From positions 1 through 41,299 of the forward strand of contig QQNE01000034.1 of assembly GCA_003402735.1 (NCBI GenBank): a DNA stretch of 41,299 bases, read 5' to 3'. The position numbers were made by a program, and so were the translations under genes. Within the stretch, counting starts at the first letter, position 1. Each line of letters starts with the position of its first letter. Shown here piece after piece: positions 8,715-16,884 of the stretch. This DNA is from Verrucomicrobiota bacterium (lineage in GTDB: Bacteria; Verrucomicrobiota; Verrucomicrobiia; Verrucomicrobiales; DEV007). The notes under the pieces were generated by a model. The model searched no databases. It worked only from the letters and a program-made list of their open reading frames with translations, and had not been told where the DNA came from.

Positions 8715-11036
8715 ATGCGGTTGTTTCCATGGGCCCTTGGTCTGCTCGGGATGGGCGTTTCGTTGGCCCAGGGCACGAAAGAGGATTACGAACGGGCTGC
8801 CGGTCTCGGCAAGCGGAGCGAGGGAAAGGTCTTCCGGGCCAGGGTGGAGCCCCATTGGCTCGAGGGCGGAAACGCGTTTTGGTATCGTGTCGAAACGGCC
8901 CCGAAGGCGTTTGAAGTCGTCCAGGTGAACGCGGAAAGCGGGGAGCGCACGGTATTCACGGATCCCTCCCGCTTTCCGGACGGATTGTTGGATGGACGGA
9001 TCCGGCGCGAGGAAGAGCCGAGGCGCAGCCGCGGTGGCGGGTCGGAAACCAGCATTCGTTTCCGCAACGAGGGGCCCGGCAAGATCCGGCTGTTCTGGCT
9101 CGACCTCGGCGGGCGACGCAAAGCCTACGGCGAGGTCGCGCCCGGGGCGGTGCATCGGCAGCACACGTTCGCTGGTCACGTGTGGCTCGTGGAGGACGCG
9201 AAGGGGCATCGGCTCGGGGTCTACGAGGCGATCGAGGGGGGCGGCGAAGTGGTGGTGGATGGTTCGGAACCGCCCGTGAAGAAGACGGGGGCGGAGCCGG
9301 AAGCGGAAGAGTCGGCTTGGAAACCGTTTGTGCGGGAAGGCAACGTCTGGTTGCGCAAGGGCGGCACGAGGGAGGAGATTCAGCTCTCCAAGGATGGGAG
9401 CGGTGCGAATCCTTATCGCGAACCGCTCCACCTTTCTCCGGATGGCAACAAATTGGTGGCGTTCCAAGTGCGCCAAGCTCCGGAGCGCAAGGTTTGGTTG
9501 GTTGAATCCGCTCCGGCAAAGGGGTTGCAGCCCCAGCTGCATTCCTTGAACTACGCCAAGCCCGGGGATGAGATCGATCAGCCGCGCGCCCGGCTTTTCG
9601 ACCTGTCCACGCGGCGGTCGATCCCGGTTTCCGCGGAGCTTTTTCCGAACCCGTGGAGTCTCGGGGATTTGCACTGGTTTGCCGACAGCGAAAGCTTTGC
9701 GGTGCTCTTCAATCAGCGGGGGCATCAGCTCCAGCGCGTGGTGGCGGTGAACGCCGGGACGGGCGAGGCCCGGGTTGTGGTGGAGGAGACGAGCCCGACC
9801 TTCATCGATTACTCGCAGAAGACGGAGTTGCACTGGCTTGACTCAACCGGCGAGCTGGTCTGGGCCAGCGAACGCGACGGGTGGAATCACCTTTGGCTCT
9901 ACGATGCCCGCGCGGGCCGGGTGAAAAATCAGGTGACTCAGGGGGAATGGGTGGTCCGTGAAGTGGTCCGGATCGATCCAGAACAGCGTCAAGTCTGGTT
10001 CAAGGCGATGGGCATCCGTCCCGGGGAAGATCCCTATCATGTCCACCTGGCCCGGGTGAATCTGGATGGCAGCGGGCTGACCCTTCTGACCGAAGGGGAC
10101 GGCACGCACGAGTGGGAGTTTTCCCCGGACGGGCGATGGTTCATCGATCGTTGGTCGCGGGTCGATGCCCCGCCGGTCACGGAGTTGCGGCGCTCGGCCG
10201 ACGGAAAACTCGTCTGCGTCCTGGAGCGGGCGGACATCGGTCCTTTGCTGGGTGCCGGTTGGCGGCTTCCGGAGCGTTTTTCTGCCTTGGGACGCGACGG
10301 CAAAACGCCGATTCACGGGGTCATTTACCGGCCCACGAACTTTGATCCCGCGCGCAGCTACCCGGTCCTGGAAAAGATTTACGCCGGGCCGCACGATTTC
10401 TTTGTCCCCAAGAAATGGGGGCTGTGGTTGCAGGCTCAGGGGATGGCGGAGTTGGGATTCATCGTGGTGCAGATCGATGGGATGGGGACGAATTGGCGGT
10501 CCCGGGCCTTTCACGATGTCTGTTGGAAGAACCTGAGGGACTCGGGTTTTCCGGACCGGATCGCCTGGCTCAAGGCGGCGGCGCAACGGCATCCGGGATT
10601 GGATTTGACGCGGGTCGGCATTTATGGCGGGAGTGCGGGAGGGCAGAGCGCGCTGGCGGCATTGCTCTTTCACGGCGATTTCTACCGGGCGGCCGCGGCC
10701 GACTGCGGATGCCATGACAATCGGGTCGACAAGATCTGGTGGAACGAAGCCTGGATGGGTTGGCCGATCGGTCCCGAATATGCGGCGAATTCCAACGTGG
10801 TGAATGCCGGGCGTCTCACCGGGAATCTCCTGCTCACCGTTGGCGAGTTGGATCACAATGTGGATCCCGCGTCCACCCTGCAGGTGGTGGATGCCCTGGT
10901 CCGGGCGGACAAGGACTTTGAATTGCTTGTTTTGCCGGGGCACGATCATGGGGCGGGAGAGACGCCGTATGCGTCCCGGAGACGGGCGGATTTCTTTGTC
11001 CGTCACCTGCTTGGCGTGGAGCCGCGCAGGATGTAG
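8715..11036 (+). CDS. Secreted S9-family prolyl oligopeptidase (dipeptidyl peptidase IV-like)
   Basis: About 773 residues. MRLFPWALGLLGMGVSLAQG is a good signal peptide, so I start at ATG 8715; a longer frame from ATG 8658 adds 19 residues and overlaps the previous gene. The middle is a DPPIV-type beta-propeller (repeated strands such as LHLSPDGNKLVAFQV, LHWFADSESFAVLF and WEFSPDGRWFIDRW). The C-terminal alpha/beta hydrolase has the nucleophile in YGGSAGGQSA (Ser640 from this start), an acid in GELDHNVDP, and His in GHDHGAGE. It should cleave dipeptides or short peptides in the periplasm, helping use of external peptides. The HisH gene follows after nine bases, suggesting one transcript although the functions are unrelated. 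Confidence 0.93.
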   Translation: MRLFPWALGLLGMGVSLAQGTKEDYERAAGLGKRSEGKVFRARVEPHWLEGGNAFWYRVETAPKAFEVVQVNAESGERTVFTDPSRFPDGLLDGRIRREEEPRRSRGGGSETSIRFRNEGPGKIRLFWLDLGGRRKAYGEVAPGAVHRQHTFAGHVWLVEDAKGHRLGVYEAIEGGGEVVVDGSEPPVKKTGAEPEAEESAWKPFVREGNVWLRKGGTREEIQLSKDGSGANPYREPLHLSPDGNKLVAFQVRQAPERKVWLVESAPAKGLQPQLHSLNYAKPGDEIDQPRARLFDLSTRRSIPVSAELFPNPWSLGDLHWFADSESFAVLFNQRGHQLQRVVAVNAGTGEARVVVEETSPTFIDYSQKTELHWLDSTGELVWASERDGWNHLWLYDARAGRVKNQVTQGEWVVREVVRIDPEQRQVWFKAMGIRPGEDPYHVHLARVNLDGSGLTLLTEGDGTHEWEFSPDGRWFIDRWSRVDAPPVTELRRSADGKLVCVLERADIGPLLGAGWRLPERFSALGRDGKTPIHGVIYRPTNFDPARSYPVLEKIYAGPHDFFVPKKWGLWLQAQGMAELGFIVVQIDGMGTNWRSRAFHDVCWKNLRDSGFPDRIAWLKAAAQRHPGLDLTRVGIYGGSAGGQSALAALLFHGDFYRAAAADCGCHDNRVDKIWWNEAWMGWPIGPEYAANSNVVNAGRLTGNLLLTVGELDHNVDPASTLQVVDALVRADKDFELLVLPGHDHGAGETPYASRRRADFFVRHLLGVEPRRM

Positions 11037-11045
11037 GGTGGCGGG

Positions 11046-11678
11046 GTGAAGGTCGGAATCATCGATTACGGGGCGGGCAACCTGCGGAGCGTGCACAAGG
11101 CGGTGGAATCAGTCGGAGTGAGTGCGCACCTGGTGACGGACCCGGGCCAGATGGAGGGGATCGATGCCCTGGTTTTGCCGGGACAAGGGTCATTTGGTGA
11201 CTGCGTCCGGCATCTGGTGGAGCAGGGACTGCGCGAACCGGTTCGTGACTGGATCCTGGCGGATCGTCCCTATTTCGGAATTTGCCTCGGGTATCAGGTG
11301 CTCTTTTCCGGAAGCGAGGAATCCCCGGGCGTGGCCGGGCTCGGGGTGTTCCCGGGAGATGTCGTCCGGTTTCCGGTCTCGGATCTCAAGGTGCCGCACA
11401 TGGGCTGGAATCAGATTGATCCCGTGGATGACGGAGACCCGCTCTGGGAGGCACTGGGCGCGGATCCTCATGTCTATTTCGTCCACTCCTATTACCCGCG
11501 CCCGGCCCTGGCTTCGGACGTGGCCTGTCGCACCCGTTATGGCGGTGAATTTGCCAGCGGGGTAAAGCGGGGGAAGGTCGTGGCCACGCAGTTCCACCCG
11601 GAGAAGAGCCAGGAAGTGGGGCTGCGTCTGCTGCGGAATTTTTTCACCTCCGTGGTTCCGGCCAAGACCTGCGCGTGA
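11046..11678 (+). CDS. hisH: Imidazole glycerol phosphate synthase, glutamine amidotransferase subunit HisH
   Basis: A 210-residue class I glutamine amidotransferase. It hydrolyses glutamine and feeds ammonia to HisF in histidine synthesis (PRFAR to IGP and AICAR). DYGAGNLRSV at residues 7-16 is the HisH opening motif; PGQGSFGDC forms the oxyanion region; the nucleophile is Cys80 in FGICLGYQ; His184 and Glu186 lie in QFHPEKS. Length and motifs are typical. GTG start nine bases after the peptidase stop. The last four bases overlap the fdhD start (GTGA). No hisF or other his gene is in the window, so it is separated from its partner here. Confidence 0.95.
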   Translation: MKVGIIDYGAGNLRSVHKAVESVGVSAHLVTDPGQMEGIDALVLPGQGSFGDCVRHLVEQGLREPVRDWILADRPYFGICLGYQVLFSGSEESPGVAGLGVFPGDVVRFPVSDLKVPHMGWNQIDPVDDGDPLWEALGADPHVYFVHSYYPRPALASDVACRTRYGGEFASGVKRGKVVATQFHPEKSQEVGLRLLRNFFTSVVPAKTCA

Positions 11679-12496
11679 ATCCGGTCGCCCGAGAAGTCGA
11701 ATTGCTGCGATGCCGCCGGGCCGATGCCGCCTGGAACACGGAGGCGCAGGGCGATTTTGTCGCCGTCGAGGAACCCCTGGAGATTCGGGTCGAGGGGCGC
11801 GGTCTCGCCGTCGTCATGCGGACGCCGGGTCATGACCGGGAGCTGACGGCCGGGTTTCTCCGGACGGAAGGCATCATCCGTTCCGTGGACGACCTCTTCG
11901 ACATCACGCCTTGCGGAGCCGAGGAGAGTCGCGGCAACGTCGTCGAGGTTTTTTTGCGGGACCCCGATTCGCTGCAGTTGGAGCGCCTTACGCGCCATGT
12001 TTTCAGCGGCTCCAGTTGTGGGATTTGCGGGAAAGCGACGATCGACAGCGTCTTCCTGGCCTGTCCTCCGGTGGTTGGCGGACCGGTGATTGCGGCGGAC
12101 TTCTTGTTGGGGCTGCCACGCCGTCTCCGCGAAGCGCAGATTGGGTTTGAGCGCACCGGTGGCCTGCATGCCAGCGCCATCTTTTCGGTGGACGGCCAGT
12201 TGCAATGCCTCCGCGAAGACGCCGGGCGGCACAATGCGTTGGATAAAGTGATCGGCCGGGCTCTGCTGGAAGGAGGGTTGCCGCTGGCGAACAGCGTTTT
12301 GTTGGTCAGTGGGCGGATCTCCTTTGAACTGATGCAAAAGGCCTTGGTCGCCGGGATCCCGGTGGTGGCTGGCATCTCTGCCCCGAGCAGTTTGGCCATT
12401 GATCTGGCACGGGAGTCGGGCCAGACGTTGGCCGGGTTCGTGCGCGAGGGCGGATTCAATCTGTATGCCGGGGCAGAGCGGGTTTCATTTGATTGA
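11675..12496 (+). CDS. fdhD: Formate dehydrogenase accessory sulfurtransferase FdhD
   Basis: A 273-residue protein of the FdhD family, which moves sulfur from a cysteine desulfurase to the molybdenum/tungsten cofactor of formate dehydrogenase. The persulfide cysteines are Cys115 and Cys118 in SGSSCGICGKA. Other family landmarks are EEPLEIRV, TPGHDRELTAGF, TGGLHASA, REDAGRHNALDK and the SGRISFELMQKA segment. It starts with a GTG that overlaps the hisH stop by four bases, so translation is probably coupled. No formate dehydrogenase or cofactor gene is in the window; the enzyme it serves must lie elsewhere. Confidence 0.96.
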   Translation: MNPVAREVELLRCRRADAAWNTEAQGDFVAVEEPLEIRVEGRGLAVVMRTPGHDRELTAGFLRTEGIIRSVDDLFDITPCGAEESRGNVVEVFLRDPDSLQLERLTRHVFSGSSCGICGKATIDSVFLACPPVVGGPVIAADFLLGLPRRLREAQIGFERTGGLHASAIFSVDGQLQCLREDAGRHNALDKVIGRALLEGGLPLANSVLLVSGRISFELMQKALVAGIPVVAGISAPSSLAIDLARESGQTLAGFVREGGFNLYAGAERVSFD

Positions 12497-12531
12497 CAGT
12501 TGTTGATTTTTTGATTTTCCTGAATTATCAA
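12493..12531 (+). promoter_or_regulatory. Candidate promoter for the hybrid kinase
   Basis: An AT-rich patch begins at the fdhD stop. It has a perfect TTGACA (12493-12498) and, offset, TTGATT (12503-12508) followed after 17 bases by TATCAA (12526-12531). The second pairing has proper spacing but only four of six matches in each box. The perfect TTGACA lacks a good -10 at 16-18 bases. Confidence 0.35.
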
Positions 12532-12540
12532 CCAGGCAGG

Positions 12541-12557
12541 AGCCGCTTTCGGCGGCT
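12541..12557 (+). other. Hairpin just before the hybrid kinase start
   Basis: AGCCGC and GCGGCT form a six-pair stem around TTTCG, six bases before the ATG at 12564. It has no T-run, so it is not a normal terminator. It overlaps the only weakly Shine-Dalgarno-like bases (GGCGG) and could reduce initiation. Confidence 0.35.
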
Positions 12558-12563
12558 TGCCGC

Positions 12564-13520
12564 ATGGGTCATCGCCTCTCCGTCCGCATTTTTGCCGGTC
12601 TCTGTGCCGCTTCCCTTCTCCCGCTGGTCCTGGCGGGCTTGTTGCTCATGCCCGCGTTGCGGCAGGGTGCGGTCAATCTCCGCATGAGCGGGGTCCGGAC
12701 GTTGGCGGACAGTGTGGAACCGTTGTATGGCGGTTTGTTGGAACGGTGGATTCTCTCCGCGCGGAACATCGCTGCGGACCCGGTGGTGGCGAACGCCGGG
12801 AAGGAAGACGCCGAGCGGTTGGCCGCGCTGCGGGGGTGGGTGGGGAAGTGTCCGGACTTTGCCGGGATCACGTTGCACCGGGCCACGGGTCTGGCGATCT
12901 CGACCCGGGCCGGCAAGATTTTGCATCCGGGGGCCTCGGTTTGGGCTCGTCTGGGCGCGGGTGGCGTTCTCACCGCTCTCCAGCCCACGGAATACCGCGG
13001 TGGCGGGGAGGATGCTGGGAGCGGTTCGGCGGAGGTGTCCCTGATGCTGGCGCTGGAATTGCAGAGCGGGGGTGGCGGAGCGGCGGAAATTCTGGAGGTT
13101 CACTTGTCGCCCGGGATTGTTTCCGGTCCGGTGAGCCGCATCCAGGCGGAGGAAGTGGCGGTGGTGGATGAGCGTGGGCAAGTGCTGGCGCATCGCAATC
13201 CCGCCTGGATCGGGCGCAGCTTTGGGCATTCGTTGGCGGACGGATCGGTCTTTGAGGTTCCGGTCCGGACCATCGGTCTGGGGGGATTGAGTTCTCCCTG
13301 GCGGGTGGTGGTGCGCCTGCCGCAGCTTGAGGCGGCGAAATTGCAATCCAAAGCTGTCGGTCTTCTCGTGCTGGCCGGCTTGTTCGGATTGGCCGGGTCC
13401 GTGGGAGGCGCCTGGCTCATCAGCCGATGGCTTCAGGTGCCGCTCCAAGCAGCTTCCGAAGCCATGAACCGTCTCGAACAGCGTGATTTTTCGGTGCGGG
13501 TCAAGGAGAGCGGACCCTAG
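12564..13520 (+). CDS. Sensor half of a hybrid histidine kinase, ending at an in-frame TAG inside HAMP
   Basis: 318 residues: a membrane segment at about 8-30, an extracytoplasmic Cache-like sensor at about 31-260 (SVEPLYGGLLERWILSARN and later VVDERGQVLAHRNPAWIGRS), a second membrane segment at about 263-287, then the first half of a HAMP domain (WLQVPLQAASEAMNRLEQRD). It stops at TAG 13518-13520, and the very next codon opens the kinase half in the same frame. A complete HAMP would continue through this point, where an acidic residue is usual, so one base change such as GAG to TAG explains the break. This may be a disrupted gene, a sequencing error, or a genuine two-protein arrangement. As it stands the product is a membrane sensor without a kinase. 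Confidence 0.8.
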   Translation: MGHRLSVRIFAGLCAASLLPLVLAGLLLMPALRQGAVNLRMSGVRTLADSVEPLYGGLLERWILSARNIAADPVVANAGKEDAERLAALRGWVGKCPDFAGITLHRATGLAISTRAGKILHPGASVWARLGAGGVLTALQPTEYRGGGEDAGSGSAEVSLMLALELQSGGGGAAEILEVHLSPGIVSGPVSRIQAEEVAVVDERGQVLAHRNPAWIGRSFGHSLADGSVFEVPVRTIGLGGLSSPWRVVVRLPQLEAAKLQSKAVGLLVLAGLFGLAGSVGGAWLISRWLQVPLQAASEAMNRLEQRDFSVRVKESGP

Positions 13521-15260
13521 GTGCTGTCGGCATTGAATCGGCGTCTCAACGGTTTGGCCAAAAAGCTGGAGGCCTTTTTCGTCGAGTCGCAAGGGCAACG
13601 CGAGCGGTTGGAGAAGCGACTCGAAGAGGCGCAGGATCGGGCGGAGCAGGAGGCGATTTGTGCCCGGGCCGTTGGGGAGGGGAGCCGGGATGGATTTCTG
13701 CTCCTGGCGGGAGAGGAGCAGCGGCTCTGCTGGTGGAACGGGCGGTTCGCGCAGTTTGGCCGGTTTACGGAGAACGATCTGGAATTGCTGGACGCCCGTC
13801 AGATCATCCAGAGAGTGGCCTGGCAATTTGCGGACTCGGGCCGGTTCATGGAATGGTGGTTGTTGGTCTCCGGGCGGGAGCAGGAAATGACCTCGCAGAC
13901 ATGGGCGCTTCGTCAACCGGAAGACGGGATGGCGCGGGTATCGGTCTTCAGGGTGAGCAACGCGGACGGAACGCCGTTCGGGGTCATGTGGCGTTTCGAG
14001 GATCGGACGGAGGAGGCGCGGTTGCAGAGTTTGGCGCGGGACGTGGACCGGGCGGAACTGATCGGGAATCTCACCACCGGGATGGCGCATGAGTTCAACC
14101 GCATCCTGACCCAGGTTGTGGCGGAAATCTCGGCGCTCGATCAAAAGACCGGCCCCGAGGATCGGGCGCAGACGATCAGTTATGCGAGGGCCGCGGCGGG
14201 CCAAGCGGCGGCGATCTGCCGTGGCTTGCTGGGGTATTCCCGGCACCATCTGATGGATGCCCGGATCAACAGCGTGGGGGCCATTCTGTCGTGGCTCAAG
14301 GATCAACTGGCCGACGGATTGGGGCCCGAGCACCAGATCCAGATTGAATTGCCCCAGAAAAACATGCACGTCACGGCGGATCGGGAGCGGATTCGGTCGG
14401 TGTTGCTTGAGCTTTGCGCCAATTCGATCCGGGCCATGCCAAGCGGAGGGACGTTGCAGGTTTCGGCTGAATTGCTGCAGATCGGCGCTGGTCAACACGA
14501 TCCGGCAGATCCCGAGGGCAACCGGTTCATCTGTTTCAGCGTGACCGACAACGGCAGCGGGATTCCCGAGAGCATCCGGTCCCGCATCTTCGAACCGTTC
14601 TTCACGACGGATCCCCGGTCCAATGGACTCGGTCTGGCGGTGGTCTCGGGAATTGCGTGGCAGCATGGAGGCTGGCTCACCTGCACGTCGGAGGAGGGTC
14701 GTGGCACCTGCATGAGGGTTTACATTCCGGCCTCCGAACTTCCGGTGACGGTGGTCGTGGAAGAATCGGCGCCGCCGCTCGAGGCCCGCCGGGTCGATCC
14801 GGTGGCGGTTGCCTCCGCTCCCGCTTCCGTGGCGGCGGCTGCATCCAACGAACCGCTTGTGCTGGTGGTGGAGGACGAGGACGGCATCCGCCGCTTGAAT
14901 CAAGCCATCTTGCAGCGGGCCGGGATTGCTTCCCTGGGGGCGCGGAGCGGCGAGGAGGGCCTGGCGCTCTATCAGCAGCATCGGGATCAGATCCGGTTGA
15001 TTGTGCTCGACCTCAACATGCCCGGCATGAGCGGAGCGGAAATGTTCCGAATCCTGCGCTCGGAGGGAGCCTTTGTGCCGGTGATCGTGGTCAGTGCTTA
15101 CCTGCTGGATTTCGACGCCTTTGCCATGGATTTCGGGGCGCGCCCGGCCGGGTTCCTCCAGAAGCCTTATCAGGCAGACCAGTTCTTGCAGCAGGTTTCG
15201 GCCGTGTTGGCCATTTCCCCGGGGAGCGGTCAGGAAGTTTGGGCCAGGGCCCGGGCGTGA
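13521..15260 (+). CDS. Kinase half of the hybrid histidine kinase: PAS-like, HisKA, ATPase, receiver
   Basis: 579 residues if started at the GTG directly after the TAG. The N-terminus is the second half of HAMP plus coiled coil (LNGLAKKLEAFFVESQGQRE). Next come a PAS-like domain (residues about 50-165), HisKA with GMAHEFNRIL (His190), an ATPase domain (ELCANSIRAM, DNGSGIPE, NGLGLAVVSG), an Ala/Pro-rich linker, and a receiver with phosphoacceptor Asp497 in VLDLNMPGMSG and Lys in LQKPYQ. AAGGAG at 13503-13508 lies 12 bases before the GTG, so termination-reinitiation could yield a soluble kinase. Joined to the upstream half it would be a normal 898-residue hybrid kinase. The sulfatase gene follows after about 75 bp. 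Confidence 0.85.
   Translation: MLSALNRRLNGLAKKLEAFFVESQGQRERLEKRLEEAQDRAEQEAICARAVGEGSRDGFLLLAGEEQRLCWWNGRFAQFGRFTENDLELLDARQIIQRVAWQFADSGRFMEWWLLVSGREQEMTSQTWALRQPEDGMARVSVFRVSNADGTPFGVMWRFEDRTEEARLQSLARDVDRAELIGNLTTGMAHEFNRILTQVVAEISALDQKTGPEDRAQTISYARAAAGQAAAICRGLLGYSRHHLMDARINSVGAILSWLKDQLADGLGPEHQIQIELPQKNMHVTADRERIRSVLLELCANSIRAMPSGGTLQVSAELLQIGAGQHDPADPEGNRFICFSVTDNGSGIPESIRSRIFEPFFTTDPRSNGLGLAVVSGIAWQHGGWLTCTSEEGRGTCMRVYIPASELPVTVVVEESAPPLEARRVDPVAVASAPASVAAAASNEPLVLVVEDEDGIRRLNQAILQRAGIASLGARSGEEGLALYQQHRDQIRLIVLDLNMPGMSGAEMFRILRSEGAFVPVIVVSAYLLDFDAFAMDFGARPAGFLQKPYQADQFLQQVSAVLAISPGSGQEVWARARA
15240..15258. repeat. Left copy of a 19 bp direct repeat flanking the sulfatase gene
   Basis: TGGGCCAGGGCCCGGGCGT at the end of the kinase gene is identical to 16901-16919 at the end of the Hsp70 gene. 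The copies sit just outside both ends of the sulfatase gene. Both lie inside coding sequence, so chance in a GC-rich genome is possible. Confidence 0.5.
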
Positions 15261-15335
15261 TCCGCTTCTCCAGGGCGCGATTCCTCCCGGTTTCGCCGTT
15301 GCCAGCGGCACCGCGGCGGCCTTACCGTGGGATTG

Positions 15336-16871
15336 ATGAGATGTCTGCTTTGCATCGTCTTGGCCATTGTGGGTTCTCCGGCGCTCCTCGCCGCTCCGCG
15401 CCGACCCAACATCGTCGTGATCATGGCGGACGACCTCGGTTGGGGGGACCTTTCCTGTCAGGGGGCTTCCACCTATCAGACGACCCAAATCGATCGACTC
15501 GCAGCGGAGGGAGTCCGGTTCACGAGCGGTTATTGCACCGCTTCGACTTGTACGCCGACCCGTTATTCCTTGCTCACGGGAGTTTACGCTTTCCGGACGG
15601 CAGGCACGGGTGTGGCGCCACCGGCCGCGCCGGCCATCATCCTTCCGGGGGTTCCGACACTCCCCGGCCTGCTGCAGGGCGCGGGATACCGAACGGCCGT
15701 GATCGGCAAGTGGCATCTTGGGCTTGGCGGGCCGGGTGGACCGCAGTGGAATGAAGAGATCGCCCCGGGACCGATCGATATCGGATTTGACCACTGTTTT
15801 CTGTTGCCCACCACGAATGACCGCGTGCCCCAGGTCTACCTGCAGGATCGTCGGGTCTTGAACTTGGATCCGGCCGATCCGATTCGGATCCATGCGAACA
15901 AGCCGAGCGGAGATCACCCCACTGGTCTGGACCGGCGTGGCTCGTTGAAGATGGATTGGACCCACGGTCATAACCAGACGATCCACAATGGGATCAGCCG
16001 GATCGGTTTCTATACCGGCGGGGAGCGGGCGCGTTTCCGTGACGAGGATCTCGCTGCCGAGTGGGTGAAGCGGAGTGTGGACTGGATGGAGGCGGACCGA
16101 GACCGTCCCTTCTTTCTCTTCTTTGCGGCGCATGAGCCGCATGTGCCCCGCATGCCGCACGAGCGTTTCCAGGGGAAATCTCCGCACGGGTTCCGGACCG
16201 ACAGCATTCTCGAGCTCGATTGGTGCGTCGGTGAACTGATGGCGGCGCTGGATCGCCTCGGCATCGCGGAAGACACCCTGGTGGTCCTCTGTTCGGATAA
16301 CGGACCGGTCATGGACGACGGCTATGCTGACGGGGCGCTCGAGAAACTGGGCGGACACCGCGCCGCGGGACCGTTCAAGGGCGGAAAGTATTCGGTTTAC
16401 GAGGGTGGGACGCGGACTCCGTTTTTGACCCGGTGGAAGGGGACGATCCGGCCGGGTGTATCGACTGAGGTCGTGGCCACGATCGACCTGTTCGCGAGCT
16501 TGGCCTCGCTCATCGGTGTCGGCATTCCGGTGGGTGCGGCGTCGGACTCCATGGATGTGTTGGGAGCGTTGCTGGGTGAGCCCGGTGAAAAAGGGCGGAC
16601 AGAACTCGTGCAGCAGGACAACGGCTCCTCCGGCAACTTTGGCTTCCGCACGGGACGCTGGAAGCTGGTGCGGCATGATTCGGGGGCGGCGCGCAACGTG
16701 ATTGTGGAGAGGAAGCTCGCGACCACGAAAGTGCCCCGTTTCCAGCTGTTCGATCTGGAAAAGGATCCGGGGGAGACGACCGATCTTCTCGAGCGTCAGC
16801 CGGAAGTGGCGGAGAAAATGAAGCAGAGGCTTGCGGAACTCGTCGGCCCGCCGCCCGAGCGAAAAGGGTAG
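15336..16871 (+). CDS. Secreted type I (formylglycine) sulfatase
   Basis: 511 residues from ATG 15336; a GTG three codons earlier (15327) is an alternative. MRCLLCIVLAIVGSPALLAA is a signal peptide. The mature protein opens with PNIVVIMADDLGWGD (metal Asp32 and Asp33). The formylglycine site is CTPTR (Cys72-Arg76) followed by SLLTG. IGKWHLG supplies the usual Lys and His, and CSDNG the distal metal ligands. The enzyme should remove sulfate esters from polysaccharides or other organosulfates outside the cytoplasm, as is common in Verrucomicrobiota. Maturation needs a formylglycine-generating enzyme, not seen here. The gene is flanked by a 19 bp direct repeat and is convergent with Hsp70, with 13 bp between stops. 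Confidence 0.94.
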   Translation: MRCLLCIVLAIVGSPALLAAPRRPNIVVIMADDLGWGDLSCQGASTYQTTQIDRLAAEGVRFTSGYCTASTCTPTRYSLLTGVYAFRTAGTGVAPPAAPAIILPGVPTLPGLLQGAGYRTAVIGKWHLGLGGPGGPQWNEEIAPGPIDIGFDHCFLLPTTNDRVPQVYLQDRRVLNLDPADPIRIHANKPSGDHPTGLDRRGSLKMDWTHGHNQTIHNGISRIGFYTGGERARFRDEDLAAEWVKRSVDWMEADRDRPFFLFFAAHEPHVPRMPHERFQGKSPHGFRTDSILELDWCVGELMAALDRLGIAEDTLVVLCSDNGPVMDDGYADGALEKLGGHRAAGPFKGGKYSVYEGGTRTPFLTRWKGTIRPGVSTEVVATIDLFASLASLIGVGIPVGAASDSMDVLGALLGEPGEKGRTELVQQDNGSSGNFGFRTGRWKLVRHDSGAARNVIVERKLATTKVPRFQLFDLEKDPGETTDLLERQPEVAEKMKQRLAELVGPPPERKG

Positions 16872-16884
16872 GTCGGCCGGACCT

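Noticed and set aside
12528-16676. A 1382-residue open frame on the minus strand
   Set aside because: It lies antisense to the hybrid kinase and sulfatase genes, which have clear motifs. Its composition (Pro, Arg, Gly, His rich) is typical of the opposite strand of GC-rich genes.
16870-16884. Bidirectional terminator between sulfatase and Hsp70 (AGGTC-GGCCG-GACCT)
   Set aside because: The stem has five pairs and there is no T-run on either side, so it cannot be supported.
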